The position numbers and the translations under genes were made by a program. Positions 9,866 through 19,009 of a stretch of 64,000 bases of DNA are shown here, one piece after another. Origin of the DNA: Pseudomonas persica (GTDB lineage: Bacteria; Pseudomonadota; Gammaproteobacteria; Pseudomonadales; Pseudomonadaceae); assembly GCF_900291015.1 (NCBI RefSeq), contig NZ_OLKL01000033.1, positions 91,340-155,339 on the forward strand, read 5' to 3'. Within the stretch, counting starts at the first letter, position 1. Each line of letters starts with the position of its first letter. The notes under the pieces are model-generated. The model did no database searches, was not told where the DNA came from, and saw only the letters and a program-made list of their open reading frames with translations.

Positions 9866-10029
9866 CCTGGCGCCCTTCCTCGTAGCAGGTATGCGGTGGA
9901 AACGTCGCGGGCCGCAAAGTTCAACGCGGCATCAGCTTTTCCCGTTGGTCAACCGTGCTGAACCCTGCCGCGCTTCACCAGTCGCACCTTCAGAGTGACC
10001 GAACAAGGACCGGCAATGAGGAAGGCAGC

Positions 10030-10947
10030 GTGAGCGATATCCGCATAGGCATCTCCGGCTGGCGCTACGGCCCCTGGCGCAAGGATTTCTACCCGAAAGG
10101 CCTGCCCCAGGACGACGAACTGGCGTTCGCTTCGCGGGCGGTCAACAGCATCGAAATCAACGGTTCGTTCTACAGCCTGCAAACGCCCGAACGCTACCAG
10201 GGCTGGCGTGACGACACGCCGCATGGCTTCGTGTTCGCGGTAAAAGCTCCGCGTTACATCACCCATGTGCGCCGGCTCAAAGACATCGAAGAACCCGTGG
10301 CCAATTTCTTCGCCTCCGGGCCGCTGCTGCTCGGCAAGAAGCTGGGGCCATTCTTGTGGCAGTTTCCACCGAACATGAAGTTCGACGAGGCCCGCTTCGC
10401 CCGTTTTCTCGAACTGCTGCCGCACAGCCGCAAGGCTGCCCGCGAATGCGCACAGGGGTGTGCGCAACGCCTGAGGGGCAACGGCAGCACCGATATCAAG
10501 GGCAACGCACGGCTGCGCCACGCCGTGGAAATCCGCAATGAAAGTTTTTTGTGCAAAGCCTTCATCAAACTGCTGCGCAAGCACCGTGTAGCGCTGGTGG
10601 TGGCTGACAGCGCCGGGAAATGGCCTTATGTCGAGGACCTTACCGCCGACTTCGTGTACATGCGCCTGCATGGCGACGTGGAGCTGTACAGCAGTGGCTA
10701 TACCGCGAAGGCGCTGCGGCGCTGGCAGCAGCGTATCCAGCACTGGAGCCAGGGCCGTCAGGCCGACGATGCCCAGCTGATCGTGCCGGGGCCACCACCA
10801 CGGCGGGCAACCCGTGACGTCTACTGCTATTTCGACAATGACCAGAAGGTTCATGCGCCGTATGACGCCCGGCGCCTGTTGCAGAAGCTGTCGCTGGACC
10901 ACGAGCTGATGACCGAACCTGGCGTGGTGCCGGAGGTGGCCCTGTGA
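10030..10947 (+). CDS. DUF72 family protein (YecE-like)
   Basis: 305 aa. DUF72 TIM-barrel marks: IRIGISGWRYGPWRKDFYP at the N-terminus, NSIEINGSFYSLQTPERY, FVFAVKAPRYITH, and near the end VYCYFDNDQKVHAPYDA. Biochemical role unknown. GTG 10030 chosen because GAGGAAGG lies 7 nt upstream and the conserved domain begins at once; an upstream ATG at 9955 adds 25 unconserved residues. The stop overlaps the next GTG by 4 nt, making it first gene of a four-gene operon with ybhP, clsB and ybhN homologues. Confidence 0.88.
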   Translation: MSDIRIGISGWRYGPWRKDFYPKGLPQDDELAFASRAVNSIEINGSFYSLQTPERYQGWRDDTPHGFVFAVKAPRYITHVRRLKDIEEPVANFFASGPLLLGKKLGPFLWQFPPNMKFDEARFARFLELLPHSRKAARECAQGCAQRLRGNGSTDIKGNARLRHAVEIRNESFLCKAFIKLLRKHRVALVVADSAGKWPYVEDLTADFVYMRLHGDVELYSSGYTAKALRRWQQRIQHWSQGRQADDAQLIVPGPPPRRATRDVYCYFDNDQKVHAPYDARRLLQKLSLDHELMTEPGVVPEVAL

Positions 10948-11729
10948 ACAGGACCCTGCCCGCCCAGCACTGCATCATCGACAAGGTCACCGCCGTGCGC
11001 CGGCTGAATGTGCTGACGCTGAACGTGCACAAGGGCTTCACCTTGTTCAACCGGCGCTTCATCCTGCCCGAACTGCGCGAAGCCGTGCGCGCCACTGGCG
11101 CCGACCTGGTGTTCTTGCAGGAGGTGCACGGCAGCCACCAGCAACATGCCCAGCGCCACCCGGCCTGGCCGGAAACGCCGCAGTACGAGTTCCTGGCCGA
11201 CAGCATGTGGCCGCAGTTCGCCTACGGCCGCAATGCCGTGTACCCCCATGGAGACCACGGCAACGCCCTGCTGTCGAAATTCCCCATCAGCCGCTTCGAC
11301 AACCTGGACGTCTCAGTGCTGGGCAACGAACAGCGCGGCCTGCTGCATTGCCAGCTGGAGGTGCCAGGCCATGACCAGGTGCATGCGGTATGCGTGCACC
11401 TGGGCCTGCGCGAAGCCCACCGGCAACGCCAGGTGAGGCTGCTGCTGGACCTGCTCGACAGCCTGCCGCCCAAGGCACCGGTGATTGTTGCCGGCGACTT
11501 CAACGATTGGCGGCTGAAAGCCGATGCGGTGCTGTGCGAACACCTGGTAGAAGCCTTCGGCGAGCATTTCGGCACCCCGGCGCGTAGTTTTCCGGCGCGT
11601 TTGCCGCTGTTGCGCCTGGACCGCATCTACCTGCGCAACGCCATGCCCGGTGCTGCCCAGGTGCTGTCGAAATACCCGTGGTCGCACCTTTCCGACCACG
11701 CCCCTTTGGCTGCGGAGATCAACCTGTGA
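10944..11729 (+). CDS. YbhP-like endonuclease/exonuclease/phosphatase family protein
   Basis: 261 aa, EEP fold. Motifs: LNVLTLNVHKGF (metal-binding Asn), DLVFLQEVHG (Glu), IVAGDFNDW (Asp/Asn) and SDHAPLAAEI (Asp-His). All catalytic positions of the Mg-dependent EEP family are present; members act on DNA or phospholipid head groups. In E. coli the homologue ybhP lies directly before clsB and ybhN, the same order as here, which suggests a membrane-lipid role. Starts GTG 10944 within the stop of the DUF72 gene, with GGAGG 7 nt upstream. Confidence 0.85.
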   Translation: MNRTLPAQHCIIDKVTAVRRLNVLTLNVHKGFTLFNRRFILPELREAVRATGADLVFLQEVHGSHQQHAQRHPAWPETPQYEFLADSMWPQFAYGRNAVYPHGDHGNALLSKFPISRFDNLDVSVLGNEQRGLLHCQLEVPGHDQVHAVCVHLGLREAHRQRQVRLLLDLLDSLPPKAPVIVAGDFNDWRLKADAVLCEHLVEAFGEHFGTPARSFPARLPLLRLDRIYLRNAMPGAAQVLSKYPWSHLSDHAPLAAEINL

Positions 11730-12928
11730 ACCGACCTTGGGTAGACGGCAACAGCGTGCAGTTGCTGATCAATGGCGAGCAATACTACCCCCGCGTGTTC
11801 GAGGCCATGGCCCAGGCACGGGAGGAAATCCTGCTGGAGACCTTCATCATTTTCGATGACAAGGTCGGCCAGCAGTTGCAGCAGGTACTGATCGATGCCG
11901 CCCAGCGCGGCGTGCGCGTCGAAGTGGCGGTGGATGGCTACGGCACGGCCGACCTGCCGGCGCCGTTCATTGCCGCCATGACCGATGCCGGGGTCAGTTT
12001 CCACGCCTTCGACCCGCAACCGCGGCTGGTGGGCATGCGCACCAACCTGTTCCGCCGCCTGCACCGCAAGATCGTGGTGGTCGACGGTGAGCGGGCATTC
12101 ATCGGCGGCATCAACTACAGCGCCGACCACCTGGGTGACTTTGGTGCCATGGCCAAACAGGACTATGCCGTCGAAGTCGTCGGCCCGGTGGTGGCGCAGG
12201 TGCATGCCGCCAGCAAACGCCTGATGTCGCCGGTGCTGCAGCCGCCCAGCGCGGTACGCCCGCTGACCGAGCCGGCCGGGGCCTGCAGCGCCGTGCTGGT
12301 CGAGCGCGACAACGGGCTGCGCAGTACCGAGATCGAGGCCCATTACCTGCAGGCGTTTCGCAGTGCCCGGCAACGCATCGTGGTGGCCAACGCCTATTTC
12401 TTCCCGGGCTACCGACTGATGCGTGAACTGCGCAATGCGTCCCGGCGTGGCGTGGCGGTGCAACTGATCCTGCAGGGTCAGCCGGACATGCGCTGGGTAC
12501 GGGCGCTGTCGCGGCTGCTGTACAACTACCTGCTGCGCGACGGTGTGGCCATTCACGAGTACTGCCAGCGGCCGTTGCACGGCAAGGTGGCGTTGGTGGA
12601 CGACCAGTGGGCCACCGTCGGCTCCAGCAACCTGGACCCGTTGAGCCTGTCATTCAACCTGGAAGCCAACCTGTTCATCCGTGATCGCGCCTTCAATCAC
12701 CAGCTCAACCAGCACCTGCAGGCGCTGGCCAACGAACAATGCAAACCGGTCACCCTGGAGCGCATGGTCCGTGGCTACTGGTGGCGGGCGCCGCTGATCT
12801 TCGTGTGTTTCCACGTGATCCGCCATTTCCCGCAGATTGCCGGCTGGTTCCCGGCGCACCGCCAGCGCTTGCGCTCGGTACAGCCGGATACCGAGGCACA
12901 GGGTGACTATCACGAGGGCAAGACCTGA
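11726..12928 (+). CDS. clsB: ClsB-type cardiolipin synthase (phospholipase D family)
   Basis: 400 aa. Two HKD motifs: HRKIVVVDGERAFIGGIN (His113, Lys115, Asp120) and HGKVALVDDQWATVGSSN (His285, Lys287, Asp292). No N-terminal transmembrane segments, as in ClsB and unlike ClsA. Joins phosphatidyl groups to make cardiolipin, or phosphatidylglycerol, at the inner membrane. GTG 11726 overlaps the ybhP-like stop by 4 nt; the next gene begins in its own stop (TGATG). The ybhP-clsB-ybhN order matches E. coli. Confidence 0.9.
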   Translation: MNRPWVDGNSVQLLINGEQYYPRVFEAMAQAREEILLETFIIFDDKVGQQLQQVLIDAAQRGVRVEVAVDGYGTADLPAPFIAAMTDAGVSFHAFDPQPRLVGMRTNLFRRLHRKIVVVDGERAFIGGINYSADHLGDFGAMAKQDYAVEVVGPVVAQVHAASKRLMSPVLQPPSAVRPLTEPAGACSAVLVERDNGLRSTEIEAHYLQAFRSARQRIVVANAYFFPGYRLMRELRNASRRGVAVQLILQGQPDMRWVRALSRLLYNYLLRDGVAIHEYCQRPLHGKVALVDDQWATVGSSNLDPLSLSFNLEANLFIRDRAFNHQLNQHLQALANEQCKPVTLERMVRGYWWRAPLIFVCFHVIRHFPQIAGWFPAHRQRLRSVQPDTEAQGDYHEGKT

Positions 12929-13875
12929 TGGCGCGAAAACACTGGCAAACCTGGGGCAAACGGCTGTTCACCCTGGCGTTCCTGATCCTGGTCCCGGCGC
13001 TGCTGTACCTGCTGGCGCGCAACCTGGACTGGAACGAGGTGCACCAGTCGTTGCTGGCCTACAAGCCCGGCACCCTGGCCATCGGCCTGGCGCTGGCCGG
13101 GTGCAGTTACCTGACCTTCGCCAGTTACGATCTGCTGGCCCGGGCCTATACCGGCCACCACCTGCCGGCTCGCCAGGTTTTGCCCGTCGCCTTCGTGTGC
13201 TACGCCTTCAACCTCAACTTCACCACCTGGGTGGGTGGTGTTGCCCTGCGCTACCGGCTGTACAGCCGCCTGGGCCTGGACACGGCAACCATCACGCGCA
13301 TCCTCACCCTGGGCCTGCTGACCAACTGGATGGGCTACATGCTGCTGGCTGGCACGGTATTCGCCCTGCGCCTGGTCGAGTTGCCGGCCAACTGGGCGGT
13401 CGGCGCCAGCGGCCTGCAACTGATCGGCCTGGTGTTGCTGGCGATTGCCACAGGCTACCTGCTGGCCTGTGGTTTCGCCAAAAAGCGCACCTGGCGCTGG
13501 CGCGACCATGAGGTAACGCTGCCGTCGCTGCGCCTGGCGCTGTGCCAGGTTGTGCTGGGTGCCAGCAACTGGGCGCTGATGGCACTGCTGATCTTCTGGT
13601 TACTGCCTGGCGAAGTCTTCTACCCGTCGATTCTTGGCATCCTGCTGATCAGCTGCGTGGCCGGTGTGGTCGCGCATATCCCGGCCGGGTTGGGTGTGCT
13701 GGAAACGGTGTTCCTGGCCCTGCTGCACGGGCAGCTTGCCCAGGGCACGCTGGTGGCGGCCCTGCTGGGCTACCGCACGCTGTACTACCTGGTGCCGCTG
13801 TTGTTGGCGGTGCTTACCTACCTGATCCTGGAGAAACGCGCCAAGGCCATGCGCCGGCGCGACAAGCGCGCCTAG
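12928..13875 (+). CDS. ybhN: YbhN-like inner-membrane protein (LPG synthase/flippase TM domain)
   Basis: 315 aa with about eight transmembrane helices. Belongs to the UPF0104 / lysylphosphatidylglycerol synthetase TM-region family (FNLNFTTWVGGVALRYRLYSRLG, and HIPAGLGVLETVFLALL). It lacks the soluble aminoacyltransferase domain of MprF, so lipid movement rather than lysylation is more likely. Starts ATG 12928, overlapping the clsB stop by one base. Last gene of the operon; a single REP half (13881-13905) follows. Confidence 0.85.
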   Translation: MARKHWQTWGKRLFTLAFLILVPALLYLLARNLDWNEVHQSLLAYKPGTLAIGLALAGCSYLTFASYDLLARAYTGHHLPARQVLPVAFVCYAFNLNFTTWVGGVALRYRLYSRLGLDTATITRILTLGLLTNWMGYMLLAGTVFALRLVELPANWAVGASGLQLIGLVLLAIATGYLLACGFAKKRTWRWRDHEVTLPSLRLALCQVVLGASNWALMALLIFWLLPGEVFYPSILGILLISCVAGVVAHIPAGLGVLETVFLALLHGQLAQGTLVAALLGYRTLYYLVPLLLAVLTYLILEKRAKAMRRRDKRA

Positions 13876-13911
13876 ACCTAATCGCCCTGGCTTGCCGGCG
13901 ATGCTGCTCGT

Positions 13912-14376
13912 TCATGGCTTGCTCTCCTCGTCATCAATCACATCATCGGCCCACGGTTCGCCATCCAGCGGCGCAGAACGGGCCAGTTCGGCTTCATCCA
14001 GGCCTATGCCGCCGCCGATTTCACGGGCCTCCACCCGCCGCAGGGTCTTGTCTGCCGGGCCGCCGTTGCCGCCCGGTTCGTGCCGGTCGCGGGCGCCGGT
14101 TTCATCCAGCAAGGTGTCGGGGCTCAGGTCATCGTAGGTGACGTTGTCCTCGTGCAGGCTGTCGCTCAACGCCTCGCCGCCGGTCATGCCGCTTTCGGCT
14201 ACGCGCCGGGGCGGAAACTCGCGGGCCACGTCCGCAGCCGGTCGCTCGTCACCCGCACGCCCCGCGCGCTGATCCAGGCGCTCGTCGAAGTCCAGTTCAT
14301 GCACGCTGCCCATGCGGTCTTCGATGTCGTCGATTTCGCGGGGGGTATAGGGCTTCGGTTCATCTGTTCGGGCCAT
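13912..14376 (-). CDS. acidic conserved hypothetical protein
   Basis: 154 aa, strongly acidic and hydrophilic, no membrane segment. Distinct phrases include TPREIDDIEDRMGSVHELDF, SDSLHEDNVTYDDLSPDTLLDE and ETGARDRHEPGGNGG. Pseudomonas genomes carry such proteins beside LigD; I do not know a function. It reads divergently from ligD across a 128-bp gap that must hold both promoters, and converges with ybhN. Probably disordered. Ribosome site before ATG 14376 is GGAG at a proper distance. Confidence 0.7.
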   Translation of the reverse strand: MARTDEPKPYTPREIDDIEDRMGSVHELDFDERLDQRAGRAGDERPAADVAREFPPRRVAESGMTGGEALSDSLHEDNVTYDDLSPDTLLDETGARDRHEPGGNGGPADKTLRRVEAREIGGGIGLDEAELARSAPLDGEPWADDVIDDEESKP

Positions 14377-14504
14377 GTGCGTTCTCCGTCAGGTGGCTTC
14401 ATTCGGTCGACTGCGCCTGCTCCCTGAAGATTCAGAGTTTTTTTGAACTACCGCCCGGGGCGCTGCCTCCCAGCTTAGAGACAGAGAACCGCCCGGAGCC
14501 CACC

Positions 14505-17003
14505 ATGGCCAAGCCCCTGCAGGAATATGCGCGCAAGCGCGACTTCAATGCCACGCCCGAGCCCAGCGGCAAGCGCCGCCGTGGCAAGCGGGCTCACGCG
14601 CTGCAGTTCTGCATCCAGAAGCACGACGCCAGCCACTTGCACTACGACTTCCGCCTGGAACTTGATGGCACGCTGAAAAGCTGGGCCATCCCCAAAGGGC
14701 CGTCGCTGGACCCCAAGGTGCGCCGCCTGGCCGTGCAGGTCGAGGACCACCCGCTGGACTACGCCGACTTCGAAGGCCATATCCCCGAAGGCCATTACGG
14801 CGCAGGCGACGTTATCGTCTGGGACCGGGGCATCTGGGAGCCCGAAGGCGATGCACGTGAGGCCTATGCCAAGGGCAAATTGCGTTTTCGCCTGCAAGGC
14901 GAAAAGCTCGGCGGTGTGTGGAACCTGTTCCGCACCCACCTGGCCGGCAAGAAGGAACAGTGGATGCTGGTCAAGTCGCACGATGGCCAGGCGCGTAGCG
15001 AAGCCGACTACAGCATCGTCGAGGCCCAGCCCGACAGCGTGCTCAGCGACCGCACGCTGGTGCCGCGCAAACCGGCAGCAAAAAAAGCCGCCGCACCGCG
15101 TCGCAAACCCGCCAGCAAAGGCCGGAAGGTGCCGTTGCCAGCGCAACTGCAGCCACAATTGGCGACCCTGGTCGACTACCCGCCCAGCGGCGACTGGCGC
15201 TACGAGGTCAAGTTCGACGGTTATCGCATCCTGGCTCGCATCGACGGTGATGAGGTCCGCCTGTTCACCCGCAATGGCCATGACTGGAGCGCCAGGATGC
15301 CCAGGCAGGTTGCCGCCTTGCGTGCGCTAGGCATCGATGCGGGCTGGCTCGATGGCGAGGTGGTGGTGGCCGGCGAAGACGGCGCGGCGGACTTCCAGGC
15401 GCTGCAGAACGCTTTCGATACCGAGCATGACGAGTGCATTACCTATTACCTGTTCGACCTGCCCTTCCTCGGTGGCCAGGACCTGCGCCAGTTACCACTG
15501 CAGGATCGTCGCAGCACCCTGCAGCGCTTGCTTGAACACAATGGATCGAACGTACTGAAGTATTCCGCCGACTTTGCTCAGCCCGTCGAGTCCCTGCTCG
15601 ACAGTGCCTGCCGGCTGCAACTCGAAGGCCTGATCGGCAAGCGCGTCGACAGCCCCTATAGCGGCCGCCGCAGCCCCGACTGGATCAAGCTCAAGTGCAA
15701 GCAACGCCAGGAGTTCGTGGTCGTCGGCTATTCCGACCCCAAAGGCAGCCGCAGCGGTTTCGGCGCCCTGCTGCTGGCCTTGCACGATAACGACAGCGGC
15801 GAGTTGCGCTATGCCGGCAAGGTCGGCACCGGCTTCAGTGCCACCACCCTGGCCAGCATCCATGCCCGGCTCCAACCGTTGACAATCACCAGGCCAGCCC
15901 TGCCCAAGCCCCCCAGCGGGGCCGAAGCCCGTGGCGTGCACTGGCTGAAACCGCAACTGCTGGCCGAAGTCGCCTATGCCCAGATGACCCGTGACGGCAT
16001 TGTGCGCCACGCGGTGTTCCACGGCCTGCGCGACGACAAACCGGCAACCACCATCGACCTGGAGCGCAGCATGCCTGCCAAGACCCTGCCCAAGCGCAAG
16101 CAGGCCAAGGCCCCGCAGGCCTTGGGTGAGCTGCGCCTGACCCACCCCGAGCGGGTGATCGACGCCACCAGCGGCGTTACCAAGCGCGAGGTCGCCGAGT
16201 ACTACGCCGCCGTCAGCCAGTGGATACTGCCCCAGCTCAAGCACCGCCCGGTGGCGCTGGTGCGCGCGCCGGACGGCCTCGCCGGCGAGCTGTTCTTCCA
16301 GAAGAACGCCGGCCTACTGCATCTACCCAAGGTGCTCAGCTACGCCAAGGGCGAGGCCGGCCAGGCAGCGATGGTCATCAACCGCGCCGACACCCTGCTG
16401 GCTGCGGTGCAGATGAACATGCTCGAACTGCACACCTGGAACGCCACCGACAAGGACTTCGACAAGCCCGACCGCTTCGTCCTCGACCTCGACCCGGACC
16501 CGGCTCTGCCGTGGAAGGCCATGCTCGAAGCCACCCAACTGACGCTGACGCTGCTGGATGAACTGGGCTTGAAAGTGTTTCTCAAGACCAGCGGCGGCAA
16601 AGGCATGCACCTGGTCGTGCCGCTGACCCGGCGGGCCAGCTGGGACGAGGTCAAGGCGTTCAGCCACGCCATCGTCGACTACCTGGCCAGGCTGTTCCCC
16701 GACCGGCTCAGTGCCGTGTCCGGTCCCAGCAACCGGGTCGGGCGCATCTTCATCGACTACCTGCGCAACGGCAAAGGCGCGACCACCGCCTGCGCGTACA
16801 CCCTGCGCGCCCGTGAAGGCCTGCCGGTATCCGTGCCGATCTGGCGCGAGGAACTGCCACAACTCAAGGGCGCCAACCAGTGGAACATCGGCAACGTGCT
16901 TGAACGCCTGGGCAATGTGGACGACCCCTGGGCCGATTATGGCAAGACAAGGCAATCGATCACCGTACGCATGCGCAAGCAGCTGGGGCTGGTGGAATCA
17001 TGA
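14505..17003 (+). CDS. ligD: LigD, multifunctional NHEJ DNA ligase
   Basis: 832 aa with all three domains in the Pseudomonas order. Phosphoesterase (about 30-180): HDASHLHYDFRLELDG and HIPEGHYGAGDVIVWD. ATP-dependent ligase (about 215-500): adenylation motif KFDGYR with Lys236, then GEVVV and the distal DWIKLKCK. Primase/polymerase (about 540-825): FVLDLDPDP supplying metal aspartates and SGGKGMHLVVPL. It trims, fills and seals double-strand breaks together with Ku. The stop overlaps the end of the convergent ku gene by 6 nt. Confidence 0.96.
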   Translation: MAKPLQEYARKRDFNATPEPSGKRRRGKRAHALQFCIQKHDASHLHYDFRLELDGTLKSWAIPKGPSLDPKVRRLAVQVEDHPLDYADFEGHIPEGHYGAGDVIVWDRGIWEPEGDAREAYAKGKLRFRLQGEKLGGVWNLFRTHLAGKKEQWMLVKSHDGQARSEADYSIVEAQPDSVLSDRTLVPRKPAAKKAAAPRRKPASKGRKVPLPAQLQPQLATLVDYPPSGDWRYEVKFDGYRILARIDGDEVRLFTRNGHDWSARMPRQVAALRALGIDAGWLDGEVVVAGEDGAADFQALQNAFDTEHDECITYYLFDLPFLGGQDLRQLPLQDRRSTLQRLLEHNGSNVLKYSADFAQPVESLLDSACRLQLEGLIGKRVDSPYSGRRSPDWIKLKCKQRQEFVVVGYSDPKGSRSGFGALLLALHDNDSGELRYAGKVGTGFSATTLASIHARLQPLTITRPALPKPPSGAEARGVHWLKPQLLAEVAYAQMTRDGIVRHAVFHGLRDDKPATTIDLERSMPAKTLPKRKQAKAPQALGELRLTHPERVIDATSGVTKREVAEYYAAVSQWILPQLKHRPVALVRAPDGLAGELFFQKNAGLLHLPKVLSYAKGEAGQAAMVINRADTLLAAVQMNMLELHTWNATDKDFDKPDRFVLDLDPDPALPWKAMLEATQLTLTLLDELGLKVFLKTSGGKGMHLVVPLTRRASWDEVKAFSHAIVDYLARLFPDRLSAVSGPSNRVGRIFIDYLRNGKGATTACAYTLRAREGLPVSVPIWREELPQLKGANQWNIGNVLERLGNVDDPWADYGKTRQSITVRMRKQLGLVES

Positions 17004-17819
17004 CGCCTTGCGCGTCTTCTTCGCCGGCTTCTTGCCACCCAGGCTGCGCTTGAGCAGTTCGGTAAGGTCGATGATATCCGCCCCCTTCTCTGCTTCTGCA
17101 CGGTCGCCCTTCTCCACCGTACTGATCTTGCCCTTGCTGGCTTTCTCTTCCACCAGGTCCATGATGGTCTGGCGGAAGGCATCCTGGTAATCCGCAGGCT
17201 TCCAGGGCCCGCTCATGTCTTCCACCAAGCGCTTGGCCATGTCCAGTTCGCGCTTGTCCACCTTGGCCTCGGTCACGCTGCTGTCCAGCTCCAGCGTTTC
17301 CAGCCCGCGCACTTCTTCGGGCCAGCGCAGGGTGATCATCACCAGTGCGTCGTCCAGCGGTCGCAATAGCGCCAGGTGCTGGCGGGTGTGCAGTACCACC
17401 GTGGCCAGCGCCACCTTGGCAGTCTTGGCCAGGGTTTCGCGCAGCAAGGCGTACACCTTGCCGCCACGGCGGTCGGGGGTAAGGTAATACGGCGTGTCGA
17501 AGTGCTGCAGCGGGATCTCGCCGGCGTCGACGAAGGAAAAGATATCGATCGTCTGGGTCGCCTCGGGCCGGGCCTTGCGGATTTCCTCCTCGCTGATCAC
17601 CACGTAGCGGCCCTTCTCGAGCTCCACGCCCTTGACGATGTTGTCCTTGTCGATTTCCTTGCCGGTGACCTTGTTCACCCGCTTGTAGCCCACCGGCTCC
17701 ATGCTGCGCTTGTCGAGCCAGTCGAAATCGACCCGTTCGGTGCGCACCGCGGTATTGAGGGCCACGGGGATGTGCACGAGGCCGAAACTGATGGCGCCTT
17801 TCCAGATTGCCCGAGCCAT
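16998..17819 (-). CDS. ku: Ku, DNA-end-binding protein of NHEJ
   Basis: 273 aa, normal for bacterial Ku. Ring-forming core begins MARAIWKGAISFGLVHIPV and includes GYKRVNKVTGKEI and FQQ-like region DAFRQTIMDLVEEKASK; a Lys-rich tail (LGGKKPAKKTRKAS) is typical of bacterial Ku and contacts DNA. It homodimerises on broken ends and recruits LigD. Converges tail-to-tail with ligD, overlapping by 6 nt, so the two are not co-transcribed here even though functionally paired. Confidence 0.95.
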   Translation of the reverse strand: MARAIWKGAISFGLVHIPVALNTAVRTERVDFDWLDKRSMEPVGYKRVNKVTGKEIDKDNIVKGVELEKGRYVVISEEEIRKARPEATQTIDIFSFVDAGEIPLQHFDTPYYLTPDRRGGKVYALLRETLAKTAKVALATVVLHTRQHLALLRPLDDALVMITLRWPEEVRGLETLELDSSVTEAKVDKRELDMAKRLVEDMSGPWKPADYQDAFRQTIMDLVEEKASKGKISTVEKGDRAEAEKGADIIDLTELLKRSLGGKKPAKKTRKAS

Positions 17820-17893
17820 GAGCGGTGCTCCCAGGGTTGCCTGCCAATATCTGAATCGACTGCAATGGGCAGCGAAGGTTTAGCCGCCCCGCC

Positions 17894-18799
17894 CTATGGC
17901 AGCGGGTTGCCGCCCGTCACGCCGAACACCTCACCGGTGATGTAGCTGGACTCCTGACTGGCCAGCAACACATACACCGGCGCACATTCGGCGGGCTGCC
18001 CAGGGCGCTTCATGGGCGTATGCGCGCCGAAGTCAGGGATTTTCTCCGGGGGTTGGCCACCACTGGGCTGCAGCACGGTCCAGATGGGCCCCGGGGCCAC
18101 GGCATTGACCCGGATACCGCGCTCGATCACCTGCCTGGCCAAGGCCTTGGTAAAGGCGACGATGGCGGCCTTGGTGGTGGCATAGTCGAGCAAGGTGGCC
18201 GAAGGCTGGTAGGACTGGATCGAGGCGGTGTTGATGATGGTCGCCCCCGCCGGCATCAGCGGCACGGCCGCCTGGCACAGCCAGAACAGCGCGTAGACGT
18301 TGGTTTTCAGGGTGTGGTCGAACTGCTCGTGGCTGACCTGGCTGATGTCCTTGCGCGCTTCCTGCTTGCCGGCGATGTTGACCAGGATGTCCAGGCCGCC
18401 GAGCTGCTCGTGGGCCTGGTCGACCAGTTCCTTGCAGAACTGATCATCCTTCAGGTCACCGGCAAGGGCCACCACCTTGCGGCCTTCAGCTTCGACCAGC
18501 TTGATCACTTCGCGGGCGTCGGGTTGTTCGATGGGCAGGTAGTTGAGGGCAATGTCGGCACCCTCGCGGGCAAAGGCGATGGCCACGGCCCGGCCGATGC
18601 CCGAGTCCGCGCCGGTGATCAGCGCCTTGCGCCCTGCCAGGCGGCCAAAGCCCTTGTAGGTGGTTTCGCCGTGGTCTGGCTCGGGCTGCATGTTGGCATC
18701 CAGCCCCGGTGCTGGCTGCCCTTGGGCCGGGAACGGCGGGTGCGGGTACTGGGTCAGCGGGTTCTGCATGCTGAACTGGTCATGGGGTTTGCTGGGCAT
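17894..18799 (-). CDS. YghA-type short-chain dehydrogenase/reductase
   Basis: 301 aa. An N-terminal proline-rich extension (about 45 residues) precedes a Rossmann [18 protein letters not shown] cofactor loop, [12 protein letters not shown], the serine in [12 protein letters not shown], catalytic YATTK and closing PGPIWT. NAD(P) oxidoreductase of unknown substrate; relatives such as YghA are stress-induced and lie beside other stationary-phase genes. ATG 18799 has GAGGAG upstream; the GTG at 18808 lies inside that site. A REP pair follows its 5' side. Confidence 0.88.
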   Translation of the reverse strand: MPSKPHDQFSMQNPLTQYPHPPFPAQGQPAPGLDANMQPEPDHGETTYKGFGRLAGRKALITGADSGIGRAVAIAFAREGADIALNYLPIEQPDAREVIKLVEAEGRKVVALAGDLKDDQFCKELVDQAHEQLGGLDILVNIAGKQEARKDISQVSHEQFDHTLKTNVYALFWLCQAAVPLMPAGATIINTASIQSYQPSATLLDYATTKAAIVAFTKALARQVIERGIRVNAVAPGPIWTVLQPSGGQPPEKIPDFGAHTPMKRPGQPAECAPVYVLLASQESSYITGEVFGVTGGNPLP

Positions 18800-18829
18800 G
18801 GGGGCCACTCCTCTGGTAAAACCGGTATT

Positions 18830-18922
18830 GGCCCATTCGCGGGCTTGCCCGCTCCCTCAGGTACACCACAGGTCTTGAAACCGGTGGTAATCCTGTGGGA
18901 GCGGGCAAGCCCGCGAAGGCCG
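18830..18922 (+). repeat. REP pair, CGCGGGCTTGCCCGC type
   Basis: Inverted cores TTCGCGGGCTTGCCCGCTCC at 18837 and its inverse ending GCGGGCAAGCCCGCGAA at 18917, with ~45 nt between. Lies upstream of the SDR gene and downstream of the repeat-protein gene. Confidence 0.8.
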
Positions 18923-19009
18923 CTCTACCGTTTTCGAGGTAAACCGCCATCGATGGTTTTTTCCGGCTGGCCCAAACACCGACCAGCGGTCGATACGTCC
19001 CTGAAAGGA

